In this document: one piece after another, positions 1-11,329 of the stretch
Layout: each line of letters starts with the position of its first letter
Position numbering within the stretch: position 1 is the first letter of the stretch
Assembly (NCBI RefSeq): GCF_011302915.1
Contig: NZ_CP049872.1
Location: forward strand, 2,418,001 to 2,482,000
Length of the DNA stretch: 64,000 nt
Origin: Thermomonas sp. HDW16
Lineage (GTDB): Bacteria; Pseudomonadota; Gammaproteobacteria; Xanthomonadales; Xanthomonadaceae
Direction: 5' to 3'
Position numbers and translations under genes: made by a program
The notes under the pieces: generated by a model
Seen by the model: the letters and a program-made list of their open reading frames with translations, nothing else
Databases searched by the model: none
What the model was told of the DNA's origin: nothing

Positions 1-189
1 CGAGAGCACGCCGAACACCACCATGGACAGCGGCACTAGCGCGAACACCGTGGTGAACGACAACGCGCCGGCGGCCTCGAACAGGCGGTCGCCCAGGAAT
101 CGCTTCCAGGTGAAGCGGAAGAAGGTGCCGGCGCGCGCACGATCGCGCAGGCGTTCGCTCCAGCGGTTCAGGGAATCCAGTGGCTCCAT
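1..189 (-). CDS. YihY/UPF0761-family inner membrane protein, 5' part only
   Basis: The window edge cuts this gene: 63 codons from an ATG at 187-189 are visible and the frame stays open to base 1. The N-terminus is basic and amphipathic (TWKRFLGDRLFEAAGALSF), then the first membrane helix begins (VFALVPLSMVVFGV). This is the usual opening of the YihY/UPF0761 family, once miscalled ribonuclease BN: inner membrane proteins of about 300-430 residues with no settled function. It is transcribed away from wrbA, with 87 bp between the two starts, so both promoters must lie there. The family call rests on a short piece, so it is moderate. Confidence 0.7.
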   Translation of the reverse strand, partial: MEPLDSLNRWSERLRDRARAGTFFRFTWKRFLGDRLFEAAGALSFTTVFALVPLSMVVFGVLS

Positions 190-210
190 CGGCACAAGCC
201 TAACCGATGA

Positions 211-1192
<982 letters not shown>

Positions 1193-1196
<4 letters not shown>

Positions 1197-2767
1197 CAGC
1201 CGCCAATCCACGCATGACCGGCCTGGCGCCGGACGACATCGAACGCCTGCATGCCGCCGCCCGCGCAATCCGCGACCGTGCGCCGGCGCAGGCCGAACGC
1301 CTGATCGGCGAAGTTCTGGGACGCCATGCGCAGCACGCGGAAGCGCAGCGCTTGCAAGCGATCCTGTTCTTGCACACGCAGCGTGCGATGCAGGCCATCG
1401 CCACCTTGCAACAGGCCATTGCGACGCACCCGCACGATGCCCTGCTGCATGCCGACCTCGGCAATGCATACAACACGCGCGGCGAATGCGACGCCGCCAT
1501 CGCCGCATGGCGACGCGCTGTGGAACTCGACCCGCAACAGGCCGTGCCGTGGTTCAACCTGGGCCGAGCGTTCCATGGCCAGGGCGACAGCAACGCCGCA
1601 GTCGACGCCTTGCAGCACGCGCGCGCACTGGCACCGGAAATCCTGCCCGCCGCCGTATTGCTTGGCGATGCGCTGGTGCACCTGGGCCATTTCGATGGCG
1701 CCGCCACCCACTATCGCGACGCACTGCGCCTGCATCCCGCCTGCGGCGATGCCTGGCGCGGGTTGTCCAACATCAAGACCGTGCCCTTGTCCGATGCCGA
1801 TGCCGATGCGCTATCCGCGCAACTGCAGCGCCGCGACATCGCCGACAGTGACCGCGTGGCGATGGGCCATGCGCTGGGCAAGCTGGAGGAAGATCGCGGC
1901 CGTCACTCGCAGGCATTCGCCGCCTTCTTGGCCGCGAACGCCCTGCAACAGCGGCTCACGCCATGGCGCCTGCAGCCATTCGAGCACTACGTTCGACAGG
2001 CGCTTGCCGCAACCGAATCCCTGCCTGCGCCCATCGACGCAACGCTTGGCCATGAAGTCATCTTCATCGTCGGCCTGCCGCGTTCCGGCTCGACCCTGTT
2101 CGAACAGATCCTGGCCGCACACCCGCAAGTCGAAGGCGCAAGCGAACTGGCGGATCTCGGCATCGTCATCCAGCAGGAATCGGTACGCCGTGGCGTGGCG
2201 TATCCGCAATGGGTGCCGCAGGCCAGCGCGGAAGACTGGCATCGACTCGGCCGCGACTACCTTGCGCGTACCGCGCATTGGCGCACACGCCGCCCGCGCT
2301 TCACCGACAAATTGCCCGACAACTGGAAGCACGCCGGAATCCTGCGCGCCATGCTGCCGGGCGCGACCGTGATCGAGGTTCGTCGCGATCCACTGGAAAC
2401 CGCCTGGTCCTGCTTCAAGCAGCAGTTCTACAGCCAACCGCATTTCGCCAACGACATGGACAACATCGCGATCTATCTGCGCGATTGTCGGCAGGCGATG
2501 GATGCCTGGCGTACGCGCGATCCCGCCCACATCCGACTGCACCGCTACGAGGATTTGCTGGCGGATCCCGACGCACGCATCCATGCCTTGCTGGACGACT
2601 GCGGGCTGGATTTCGAACCGGCCTGCCTGCAGCCGCACCAGGCAGCCCGCGCCGTGCGTACCGCCAGCGCCGCGCAGGTACGGCAACCGATTCGCGCGGG
2701 GCTGGCGCATGCCGCCTCCTATGGCGCGATGCTGGATCCGCTGCTGCAGCTGACCGGCCTGGGCTGA
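1193..2767 (+). CDS. TPR-repeat sulfotransferase family protein
   Basis: A 524-residue, two-part protein. Residues about 15-265 are tetratricopeptide repeats, for example HADLGNAYNTRGECDAAIAAW and NLGRAFHGQGDSNAAVDAL-type units. Residues about 285-520 are a PAPS-dependent sulfotransferase domain with the 5'-phosphosulfate loop GLPRSGSTLFEQIL (294-307) and the later 3'-phosphate region VIEVRRDPLETAWS. The family transfers sulfate from PAPS to an acceptor. Here the acceptor is unknown; the TPR part suggests a protein or peptidoglycan/glycan partner rather than a small molecule, which is inference. No signal peptide is seen, so it should be cytoplasmic. The ATG overlaps the stop of the DUF2069 gene by 4 bp. 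Confidence 0.88.
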
Positions 2768-2814
2768 CGCGCACGCCCACTTGCCGGACAATGGCGGCAA
2801 GGAGGGCACAGCCC

Positions 2815-3303
2815 ATGGACAATCTGCTCATCGTCACCACCGGCGGCACCATCGACAAGGTCTATTTCGACGCCAAGTCGGACTACCAAGTCGGCGAGCC
2901 ACAGATCGGCCGCATCCTGCAGGAACTCGGGGTGGCATTCCGCTTCCACGTGATCCCGCTGCTGCGCAAGGACTCGCTGTTCGTGGACGATGCCGACCGC
3001 CAGCTGCTGCGCGCCACCATCGCCGCGCAGGAGGAAACCTGCGTGCTGATCACCCACGGCACGGACTCGATGGTGCAGACCGCGCATGTGCTGGCCGACA
3101 TCCAGGGCAAGACCATCGTGCTGACCGGCGCACTCAACCCTGCACGCTTCGAAGGCTCCGACGCGGAATTCAACATCGGCTGTGCAGTGGGCGCGGTGCA
3201 GTCGCTGCCGCCGGGCGTCTACATCGCCATGAACGGCCGCATCTGGGATCCGCGCAAGGTGCGCAAGAACGTGGATGCCAACCGCTTCGAAGCCGCTAGC
3301 TGA
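2815..3303 (+). CDS. Single-domain asparaginase-like protein
   Basis: A 162-residue protein matching only the N-terminal domain of L-asparaginase/Glu-tRNA(Gln) amidotransferase D enzymes. The first threonine motif TTGGTID is at residues 8-14 and the second catalytic motif HGTDSM at 81-86, with the strand VLTGALNPA at 102-110. Full asparaginases run to about 330 residues; here the C-terminal domain is absent and no homologous continuation follows the stop. Such short proteins recur in gammaproteobacteria, so this is probably a genuine short family and not a broken gene. Activity is uncertain because the usual enzymes are tetramers with active sites completed by the second domain. I placed the start at the ATG at 2815 because earlier in-frame codons overlap the sulfotransferase gene. 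Confidence 0.82.
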   Translation: MDNLLIVTTGGTIDKVYFDAKSDYQVGEPQIGRILQELGVAFRFHVIPLLRKDSLFVDDADRQLLRATIAAQEETCVLITHGTDSMVQTAHVLADIQGKTIVLTGALNPARFEGSDAEFNIGCAVGAVQSLPPGVYIAMNGRIWDPRKVRKNVDANRFEAAS

Positions 3304-3353
3304 AGCCTCGCCGCCACTGGCGAGTCGCGCTTCGTTTCTCGCGGGTTTCCCAC

Positions 3354-3382
3354 AAAAAAGAACCCCGGCCGAAGCCGGGGTT
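3354..3382 (-). terminator. Rho-independent terminator of the M4 peptidase gene
   Basis: Read on the minus strand there is a 9-bp perfect GC-rich stem (3361-3369 with 3374-3382) closed by a TTCG tetraloop, then C and six T residues (complement of 3354-3359). It lies 26 bp past the stop of the M4 peptidase. On the plus strand no T-run follows the stem, so it should not stop transcription from the asparaginase-like gene efficiently. Confidence 0.9.
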
Positions 3383-3408
3383 CGTGGCCTACCAACTGGC
3401 CGACAGGA

Positions 3409-6112
<2,704 letters not shown>

Positions 6113-6664
6113 TTAGAGCATTCCGGTTTCCAACCGTGCCAGCTCGGACATCATGGTCCGGTTCCACGGCGGGTCGAAGACCAGCTCCACGTCGGCCTCG
6201 ACAATCGTCGGGATCAGCTCGATCTTGCTGCGCACGTCATCGACCAGGATGTCGCCCATGCCGCAAGCCGGGGCGGTCAGGGTCATCCGCACTTCGACCT
6301 CGCGCTGGCCGTCGTCGCGGGGCTTCACCTCGGCCGAATACACCAGCCCCAGTTCGACGATGTTGACCGGGATCTCCGGATCGAAGCAGGTACGCAGCTG
6401 GCGCCAGACCAGGGCTTCCACGTCCTCGTCGCTGGCGCCTTCGGGCAGGTCGATGGGTTCTGGCGGTTCCTTGCCGATGGCATCCGCATCCTTGCCGGCG
6501 ATCCGCATCAGGTTGCCTTCGACGAACACCGTCCAGCTGCCGCCCAGCGATTGGGTGATGTAGCCCACGGTGCCCGCGGGCAGGGTCACTTCCTCGCCCT
6601 GCGGGACCAGGACGGCCGCGCAATCGCGCTCGAAACGGACGGGTTCACTGCTTCGGGAGTACAT
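6113..6664 (-). CDS. sufT: SufT-like Fe-S cluster assembly protein
   Basis: A 183-residue cytoplasmic protein of the SufT type: an N-terminal piece (QGEEVTLPAGTVGYITQSLG) followed by an MIP18/DUF59 domain with CFDPEIPVNIVELGLVY and the conserved cysteine loop LTAPACGMGD. SufT proteins support maturation of Fe-S enzymes, especially when demand is high. I placed the start at the ATG at 6662-6664 because the family begins near a SEPVRFERDC-like segment; the upstream in-frame extension runs back into the facing promoter region and is low-complexity. No suf operon genes are next to it here, so it is a stand-alone accessory factor. It is divergent from the small membrane protein gene, sharing the promoter region at 6703-6732. 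Confidence 0.9.
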   Translation of the reverse strand: MYSRSSEPVRFERDCAAVLVPQGEEVTLPAGTVGYITQSLGGSWTVFVEGNLMRIAGKDADAIGKEPPEPIDLPEGASDEDVEALVWRQLRTCFDPEIPVNIVELGLVYSAEVKPRDDGQREVEVRMTLTAPACGMGDILVDDVRSKIELIPTIVEADVELVFDPPWNRTMMSELARLETGML

Positions 6665-6702
6665 GCGGGCGGGCGACGGACGTGCGGGATCGAATTCGTA
6701 CC

Positions 6703-6732
6703 ATTCTAGTCCCTTTCGGCACTCGCTAGAAT
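6703..6732. promoter_or_regulatory. Facing -10 boxes for sufT and the divergent membrane protein gene
   Basis: CTAGAAT reads rightward at 6726-6732 and the exact reverse complement ATTCTAG at 6703-6709. Each TAGAAT is a good -10 box pointing to its own gene (sufT to the left, the 143-residue protein to the right). They are 18 bp apart, so the -35 position of each promoter falls on the -10 box of the other. Seen directly: the symmetric sequence. Inferred: two promoters that cannot be occupied at once. Confidence 0.5.
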
Positions 6733-6756
6733 GCGCAACCACATTCCGGCCCCACC

Positions 6757-7188
6757 ATGACAGCTTCCCCCCGCACCATTCCCCTCCCCGCTCTGCTGCT
6801 CCTGCTGTGCGGTTGCCTGGGATTCGCCGCGGCCTGGGTGCTGGCATCACTGGCGCTGGAAACGCATGGTGCTTGGCTGGCACCGCTGGCCGCGCTGGAC
6901 GCACTGCTGATGCTCAAGCTGGGCCATGCGACGGCCGGATGGCGGCGCGCCACCATCGCCACATGCGCAACCGCCACCACGATCCTGATCGCGAATTGGG
7001 GCATCGCAGCGACCGAAATCGGCCGCAGCATGGGCCTGCTGCCTTGGGATTCCGCGCTGCGCCTGGGGCCGGCCTATGCCTGGGAACTGATCCGCCTGGC
7101 CAACGGCACCACCGATCTGGCCTGGTACGCGTTGGCCCTGGTGGTGGCGCTGATCGGTGGCCTCAGTGGCCGCCGTCCAGTGCCTTGA
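6757..7188 (+). CDS. Small hypothetical membrane protein
   Basis: A 143-residue protein that I do not recognise beyond being typical of small conserved xanthomonad membrane proteins. It has about four hydrophobic segments: residues 9-30 (ALLLLLCGCLGFAAAWVLA), 40-55, 63-83 (TIATCATATTILIANWGIA) and 118-137, with a GWRR basic loop between the second and third. A Cys at the end of the first segment is not in a lipobox. It starts 24 nt after a TAGAAT box shared with the sufT promoter. Its 3' end runs 26 bp into the 3' end of pntB on the other strand, so the two mRNAs are complementary at their tails. Confidence 0.75.
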   Translation: MTASPRTIPLPALLLLLCGCLGFAAAWVLASLALETHGAWLAPLAALDALLMLKLGHATAGWRRATIATCATATTILIANWGIAATEIGRSMGLLPWDSALRLGPAYAWELIRLANGTTDLAWYALALVVALIGGLSGRRPVP

Positions 7189-8551
7189 GCTCGCTGACCA
7201 GCGCGTTCGCCATCTCGCTGCCGTCGCCGTAGAGCATGCGGGTGTTGTCGGCATAGAACAGCGCATTCTCGATGCCGGCAAAACCGGTGCCCTTGCCGCG
7301 CTTGATGACGATGGTGTTCTTCGAATCCACCACGTCGAGGATCGGCATGCCATAGATCGGCGATGCCGGATCGGTCTTCGCCACCGGATTGACCACGTCG
7401 TTGGCGCCGATCACCAGCGACACGTCGGTGTTCTTGAACTCGGGATTGATGTCGTCCATGTCGGCGATCAGGTCGTAGGGCACGCCGGCCTCGGCCAGCA
7501 GCACGTTCATATGTCCCGGCATGCGCCCGGCCACCGGGTGGATGGCGAACTTCACCTTCACCCCGCGATCCATCAGCCGCTGCGCCAGTTCCCAGATCTT
7601 GTGCTGCGCCTGCGCCACCGCCAAGCCGTAGCCGGGCACGATCACCACGCGCTCGGCGTAGGCCATCATCGCGGCCACGTCGGCGGCTTCGATCGGCTTC
7701 ATCGAACCGCCGATCTCCTGCATTTCCCCGCTGCTGCCGCCGAAGTTGGAGAACAGCACGTTGCTGATCTTGCGGTTCATCGCCTTGGCCATCAGCCGCG
7801 TGAGCAGCATGCCGGCTGCGCCGACCATGGTGCCGGCGATGATCAGCGCCTCGTTGCCCAGCACATAGCCCTCGAACGCCACCGCAAGACCGGTGAACGC
7901 GTTGTACAGCGAGATCACCACCGGCATGTCCGCGCCGCCGATCGGCAGCGTCATCAATACACCCAAGGCCAGCGCCAACACGAAGAACGCCACGATCCAC
8001 GGCATCGCCAGCGTGTGCAGCGCCATCGCCCCGCAGACCACCGCCGCCACCGCCACCGCCGCGTTGAACCACTGCTGGCCGGGGAAGGTGTAGCGCTTGT
8101 CCATGCGCCCATCGAGCTTGGCCCAGGCGATGATCGAACCGGTCAGCGAGACCGCGCCGATCAGCGAACCCAGCACCGCCAGCACCGCCGGCACATGGCC
8201 GGGCGACTGCCCCGCCGCCGACCAGCGCACCAGCTCCACCGCGCCGATGCCCGCCGCCGAACCGCCGCCCATGCCGTTGAACAGGGCGACCATCTGCGGC
8301 ATGTCGGTGATCGCCACCTTCTTGCCCCAGACCCAGTTCAGGCCAACGCCGATCACGATCGCCGCGATCATCAGGCCGATGTTATGCAGGCCCGGCAGGA
8401 AGAAGGTGGCGATGGTGGCGATCAGCATGCCCACGCCGGCCCACTGGATGCCGCTGCGCGCGGTCTTCGGGCTGGCCATGCGCTGCAGGCCCAGCAGGAA
8501 CAGGGTCGCCGCGATGAAATAGCTCAGCTTGATCAGGGTGAGAACGGTCAC
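7163..8551 (-). CDS. pntB: NAD(P) transhydrogenase subunit beta
   Basis: The beta subunit of the proton-translocating transhydrogenase, which uses the proton gradient to drive NADH + NADP+ to NAD+ + NADPH in the inner membrane. The 462-residue length matches E. coli PntB exactly. The N-terminal half holds the membrane helices (GMGGGSAAGIGAVELV loop), and the C-terminal half is the NADP-binding dIII domain, with IVPGYGLAVAQAQHKIWEL and the later VIGANDVVNP and GTGFAGIEN motifs. The start is a GTG (8549-8551) overlapping the stop of pntAB (GTGA), so the two are coupled. The downstream end overlaps a convergent gene by 26 bp. The third subunit gene, pntAA, is not adjacent but 2.8 kb away. Confidence 0.95.
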   Translation of the reverse strand: MTVLTLIKLSYFIAATLFLLGLQRMASPKTARSGIQWAGVGMLIATIATFFLPGLHNIGLMIAAIVIGVGLNWVWGKKVAITDMPQMVALFNGMGGGSAAGIGAVELVRWSAAGQSPGHVPAVLAVLGSLIGAVSLTGSIIAWAKLDGRMDKRYTFPGQQWFNAAVAVAAVVCGAMALHTLAMPWIVAFFVLALALGVLMTLPIGGADMPVVISLYNAFTGLAVAFEGYVLGNEALIIAGTMVGAAGMLLTRLMAKAMNRKISNVLFSNFGGSSGEMQEIGGSMKPIEAADVAAMMAYAERVVIVPGYGLAVAQAQHKIWELAQRLMDRGVKVKFAIHPVAGRMPGHMNVLLAEAGVPYDLIADMDDINPEFKNTDVSLVIGANDVVNPVAKTDPASPIYGMPILDVVDSKNTIVIKRGKGTGFAGIENALFYADNTRMLYGDGSEMANALVSELKALDGGH

Positions 8552-8859
8552 TTGCCGCCCTCCGGCTTCTGAACGGGCTGTTTGCTGGACTTGAACATGT
8601 CCAGCATCCGCTCGGTCACCACGTAACCGCCTGCCGCATTGCCCGCGCCCAGGAACACCGCGATGAAGCCCAGCGCCTTTTCCAGGGTGGTATCCGCATG
8701 GCCGAGTACGACCATCGCGCCGATCAGCACGATGCCGTGGATGAAGTTGGAACCCGACATCAGCGGGGTATGCAGGATCACCGGCACCCGCGAGATGATC
8801 ACGTGGCCGGCGATGGCCGCCAGCATGAAGATGTACAGCGCCACGAAGCCGTCGCCCAC
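8548..8859 (-). CDS. pntAB: NAD(P) transhydrogenase subunit alpha, membrane part
   Basis: A 103-residue protein equal to the C-terminal membrane part of the E. coli alpha subunit. It has three to four membrane helices, with the family stretches HTPLMSGSNFIHGIVLIGA and FLGAGNAAGGYVVTERML. In organisms with three-subunit transhydrogenase this segment (domain II N-terminal helices) is encoded separately from the NAD-binding domain I. The GTG start at 8857-8859 has a GGGGGTGGA ribosome site upstream. A TATGAT -10 candidate at 8886-8891 on the minus strand suggests that pntAB-pntB has its own promoter, which is needed because pntAA lies beyond an inserted, oppositely oriented operon. Confidence 0.93.
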   Translation of the reverse strand: MGDGFVALYIFMLAAIAGHVIISRVPVILHTPLMSGSNFIHGIVLIGAMVVLGHADTTLEKALGFIAVFLGAGNAAGGYVVTERMLDMFKSSKQPVQKPEGGK

Positions 8860-8885
8860 GATCCACCCCCAAGTTGTCTGTCTGC

Positions 8886-8891
8886 ATCATA
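8886..8891 (-). promoter_or_regulatory. Candidate -10 box for pntAB-pntB
   Basis: TATGAT on the minus strand, 27 bp before the pntAB start codon. No good -35 hexamer is visible at the right spacing, so this rests on the -10 match and on the need for a promoter between the sigma-factor operon and pntAB. Confidence 0.4.
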
Positions 8892-9044
8892 ACCATGTAT
8901 CTGGACGCGGCGACTAGTGGCGATCCGTCATGTCAACCGCGCGCTCCGCGGGGCGTTTCCCCTGCACGGCCGGCGCAATCCCGCCCCGGCGGCGAACTGC
9001 GGTGCGATACCGATACCGGATGCCATGTTGCTGTTCGACCCCGC

Positions 9045-9050
9045 TAAGCT
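9045..9050 (+). promoter_or_regulatory. -10 box of a probably leaderless sigma-factor mRNA
   Basis: TAAGCT, seven bases before the GTG at 9058. That gap is the usual distance from a -10 box to the transcription start, so the mRNA would begin at or next to the start codon. No Shine-Dalgarno sequence precedes the GTG. Inference from spacing only. Confidence 0.45.
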
Positions 9051-9057
9051 TGGTCGC

Positions 9058-9615
9058 GTGAGCGCCGAAGCCCACCAGAACGTTCCGGCCACCGAGCCGG
9101 CGATACCGACGACGCTCGAGGCGTTCCTGGCCGGTATCGACACGCGCGCGTTCCGCTTCGCCGAGATCGCCCTGCGCAACCGCGACGATGCGCTGGACGC
9201 GGTACAGGACGCGATGATGAAGATGCTTGCCTACCGTGACCATCCGCCATCGGAATGGAGCCCGTTGTTCTGGAGCATCCTGCGCAACCGCATCGTCGAT
9301 GTGCAGCGGCGCGGCCTGTTCCGCCTGCGCTGGCTGATCCCCGGCAGCAGCAATGACGACGGCGAACCGCTGGACTGGGCCGACGACAGCCCGGATCCCT
9401 CGCGCAACAACGACAGCCGCGAAGCATGGACGCGGATCAGCGCGGCGCTGCGCAAGCTGCCCGCCCGCCAGCGCGAAGCCTTCACCCTGCGCGTGCTGGA
9501 AGAACTCGACGTGGCCGATACCGCCCGCGCGATGGGCTGCAGCGAAGGCTCGGTGAAAACGCATCTGTCCCGCGCCCGCGAGGCGATGCAGAAACAACTG
9601 GAAGAATTCCGATGA
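9058..9615 (+). CDS. ECF-type RNA polymerase sigma factor
   Basis: A 185-residue sigma-70 family factor with only regions 2 and 4. Region 2 runs through RNRDDALDAVQDAMMKML and FWSILRNRIVDVQRRG (about residues 40-87). Region 4 holds LPARQREAFTLRVLEEL and the helix-turn-helix DTARAMGCSEGSVKTHLSRA (residues 130-178). I chose the GTG at 9058 because upstream codons read through a -10 box and the family starts close to this point; an ATG at 9025 is the alternative. It overlaps the DUF3619 gene by 4 bp (ATGA), which in turn is followed by a DUF3106 gene, an arrangement that looks like sigma, membrane partner, periplasmic partner. The target promoters are unknown. Confidence 0.9.
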   Translation: MSAEAHQNVPATEPAIPTTLEAFLAGIDTRAFRFAEIALRNRDDALDAVQDAMMKMLAYRDHPPSEWSPLFWSILRNRIVDVQRRGLFRLRWLIPGSSNDDGEPLDWADDSPDPSRNNDSREAWTRISAALRKLPARQREAFTLRVLEELDVADTARAMGCSEGSVKTHLSRAREAMQKQLEEFR

Positions 9616-9965
9616 ACAGCAACGACAACAAATTCGACGACGCGCTTCGCGCGCACCATGACACCTCGCTGGAACGGTTGTCGCCGCGCACCCGCGCGCA
9701 GCTGGCGCAGCGCCGCAATGCCGCCCTGCGCGGCGAACGCGTGCGCCACGGCCATGGCCTGCGCTACGCCGCCGCCGGTTTCGCTGCGCTCGGCGCGTTG
9801 GCCATCGGCCTGCAGTTCGGCACGGTGCAGGCGCCGACCACCAGCACGCCTGTTGCCGGCAACGTGGTTTCGAGCACCGCGCCGGTCGCCACGATGCTGG
9901 ATGAAGACCCCGAGTTCTACGCCTGGCTGGCATCGTCCGATGCGCAGCGGCTCGCGATGGAGTAA
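9612..9965 (+). CDS. DUF3619 family single-pass membrane protein
   Basis: A 117-residue protein with a charged cytoplasmic half (DNKFDDALRAHHDTSLERLS), one membrane helix near residues 48-68 (RYAAAGFAALGALAIGLQF) and a short periplasmic tail ending in a conserved-looking acidic segment (LDEDPEFYAWLASSDAQRL). This is the DUF3619 pattern. Position after an ECF sigma gene, with a 4-bp overlap, and topology fit an anti-sigma factor. However, the zinc-binding H-x3-C-x2-C anti-sigma motif is absent, so that role is an inference from context. The next gene follows 3 bp later. Confidence 0.85.
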   Translation: MNSNDNKFDDALRAHHDTSLERLSPRTRAQLAQRRNAALRGERVRHGHGLRYAAAGFAALGALAIGLQFGTVQAPTTSTPVAGNVVSSTAPVATMLDEDPEFYAWLASSDAQRLAME

Positions 9966-9968
9966 GCG

Positions 9969-10424
9969 ATGAACAACACGATCCAGAGCCGCATGATCCG
10001 AACCACCCTCCTCGCCCTTGCCCTGTGGCCGGCGTTCGCCTTCGCGCAGGCACAGACCGCGACCACGCAGTACCCGGAATGGGACAAGCTGACGCCTGCC
10101 CAGCGCGACGCCTTGGTCGCGCCCCTGCGCGATCGCTGGGACAGCAACCCCGACGACCGCGGCCGCATGATCGAACGCGCGCAACGCTGGAAGACCATGC
10201 CGCGCGACCAACGCGACCGCGCCCGCCACGGCATGCAGCGCTGGGAACACATGTCGCCCGAACAGCGCACCGAAGCCCGCGCCCTGTTCCACGCCATGCG
10301 TGGTATGGATAACGATCAGCGCAAGGTCTTCCTGGCCGACTGGCGGCAAAAGACCCCGCAACAGAAAGTCGAATGGCTGAAGGCGCATCCGGCACCGGAA
10401 CGGCGCGAACGCGCGCGACAATAA
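9969..10424 (+). CDS. DUF3106 family exported protein, Spy/CpxP-like helical repeats
   Basis: A 151-residue exported protein. The signal peptide covers residues 1 to about 26 (TLLALALWPAFAFA). The rest is all-helical and rich in Arg, Gln and Met, with repeated turns of the form LTPAQRDAL, MPRDQRDRARHGMQRW, MSPEQRTEARALF and KTPQQKVEW. These recall the LTxxQ motifs of Spy/CpxP periplasmic chaperones that report envelope stress. DUF3106 is the family name; the stress-sensing idea is inference from the motif and from the sigma factor two genes upstream. It ends the operon, with a strong terminator 26 bp beyond. Confidence 0.87.
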   Translation: MNNTIQSRMIRTTLLALALWPAFAFAQAQTATTQYPEWDKLTPAQRDALVAPLRDRWDSNPDDRGRMIERAQRWKTMPRDQRDRARHGMQRWEHMSPEQRTEARALFHAMRGMDNDQRKVFLADWRQKTPQQKVEWLKAHPAPERRERARQ

Positions 10425-10449
10425 CCCCGCCATAGGGCAAGACCGAACG

Positions 10450-10476
10450 ACGGGAGCTATTCGCTCCCGTTTTTTG
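10450..10476 (+). terminator. Terminator of the sigma-DUF3619-DUF3106 operon
   Basis: An 8-bp stem ACGGGAGC/GCTCCCGT (10450-10457 with 10463-10470) with a TATTC loop, running into seven T residues (10470-10476). It points rightward. The same bases encode the last codons of the lipoprotein gene on the opposite strand, so the terminator is also protein-coding. Confidence 0.88.
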
Positions 10477-11329
10477 TTGCCTGGCGCTGCTTCATCGCCA
10501 ACGCACGCAGGTGCTCGTACCAGCCACGCTGGATCTGTGCGTACGGCCCAAGCAACCGGCGGAACTCGACCGGCCCACCTCCCTGCCGCACCAGGGCCAG
10601 GAAGGCATCGCGATGCTTGCCGGCATCCCCATCGAGCAGGTAATGCGTCAGGCTCCAATAGTGGAGGTAATAACCATTGACGTCCTGCGAGATCGGAGGG
10701 CCGGTGTCCTCGACAATTTGCTCGATCGGAATCACCACGCCGCGGTCGATATCCGCCTGCATGTCGCCCGATAACTCCAACGAGGCCAACCACCAGATCG
10801 GATAAGCAGCTGCATCCGCAACCATCGGATCAAGCATGCCATCGCGCAGCGTGCCCGCGCCGAAATAACTCGCGATCCCTTCGTTGACCCACCGTCGCAG
10901 CTTGAATCCGCTGGCCTGCCTCAGCAGTTGATGCGTTGCCTCGTGCAGCATCCAGTGATGCGGGTTATCGCCATTGCCCGGATAGGCGTAGGAGCGGGGC
11001 TCGCGGTAATACGCTTCCGCCCAGGCGGCGCTGCGGTTGTTCGCCTTGAACTCGGCCTGGCTTTTGTAGAGCACCAGTTCCAGCCGCTGCACCTGTCGCT
11101 GCTGGCCGAATACTTTCGCGTAAGCGGCGTACAAGGATTCGACCGACTCGCCCACCGCTCGCGTCTGCGTATCCGTCGCCGAACTATGGATTCGATAATG
11201 GGTTGTTTCGACGACAGGGCGCGGGATGTACGGATCTTGCTGCGCCCCGGGTTGACGGCCATTGCCACCTTGATCGCTGCATCCAGCCGCCAAGCAGAAT
11301 GCAGCGACCGTCAATGCTTTACGCAGCAA
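10457..11329 (-). CDS. Lipoprotein with gluzincin-type HEXXH motif
   Basis: An exported lipoprotein of about 290 residues of unknown function. The signal peptide ends in a lipobox, CLAAGC, followed by S at +2, which predicts outer-membrane anchoring. In the middle it carries HHWMLHEATHQLLRQ and, about 15 residues on, RRWVNEGIASYFG. HEATH plus a later NEG-A fits the zinc ligands of gluzincin (MA-clan) peptidases, so it may be a metalloprotease or a DUF1570-like relative. I prefer the TTG at 11327-11329: it gives MLRKALTVAAF and has GGAG 8 bp upstream. An ATG at 11371 would add 14 residues and lacks a ribosome site. It overlaps the 3' end of pntAA by about 11 bp; the C-terminal codons form the opposing terminator stem. 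Confidence 0.8.
   Translation of the reverse strand: MLRKALTVAAFCLAAGCSDQGGNGRQPGAQQDPYIPRPVVETTHYRIHSSATDTQTRAVGESVESLYAAYAKVFGQQRQVQRLELVLYKSQAEFKANNRSAAWAEAYYREPRSYAYPGNGDNPHHWMLHEATHQLLRQASGFKLRRWVNEGIASYFGAGTLRDGMLDPMVADAAAYPIWWLASLELSGDMQADIDRGVVIPIEQIVEDTGPPISQDVNGYYLHYWSLTHYLLDGDAGKHRDAFLALVRQGGGPVEFRRLLGPYAQIQRGWYEHLRALAMKQRQATKNGSE

Noticed and set aside
2815-3303. Asparaginase-like gene as a truncated pseudogene
   Set aside because: The stop is clean, both motifs are intact, and no C-terminal-domain remnants follow it, so a genuine short family is the better explanation.
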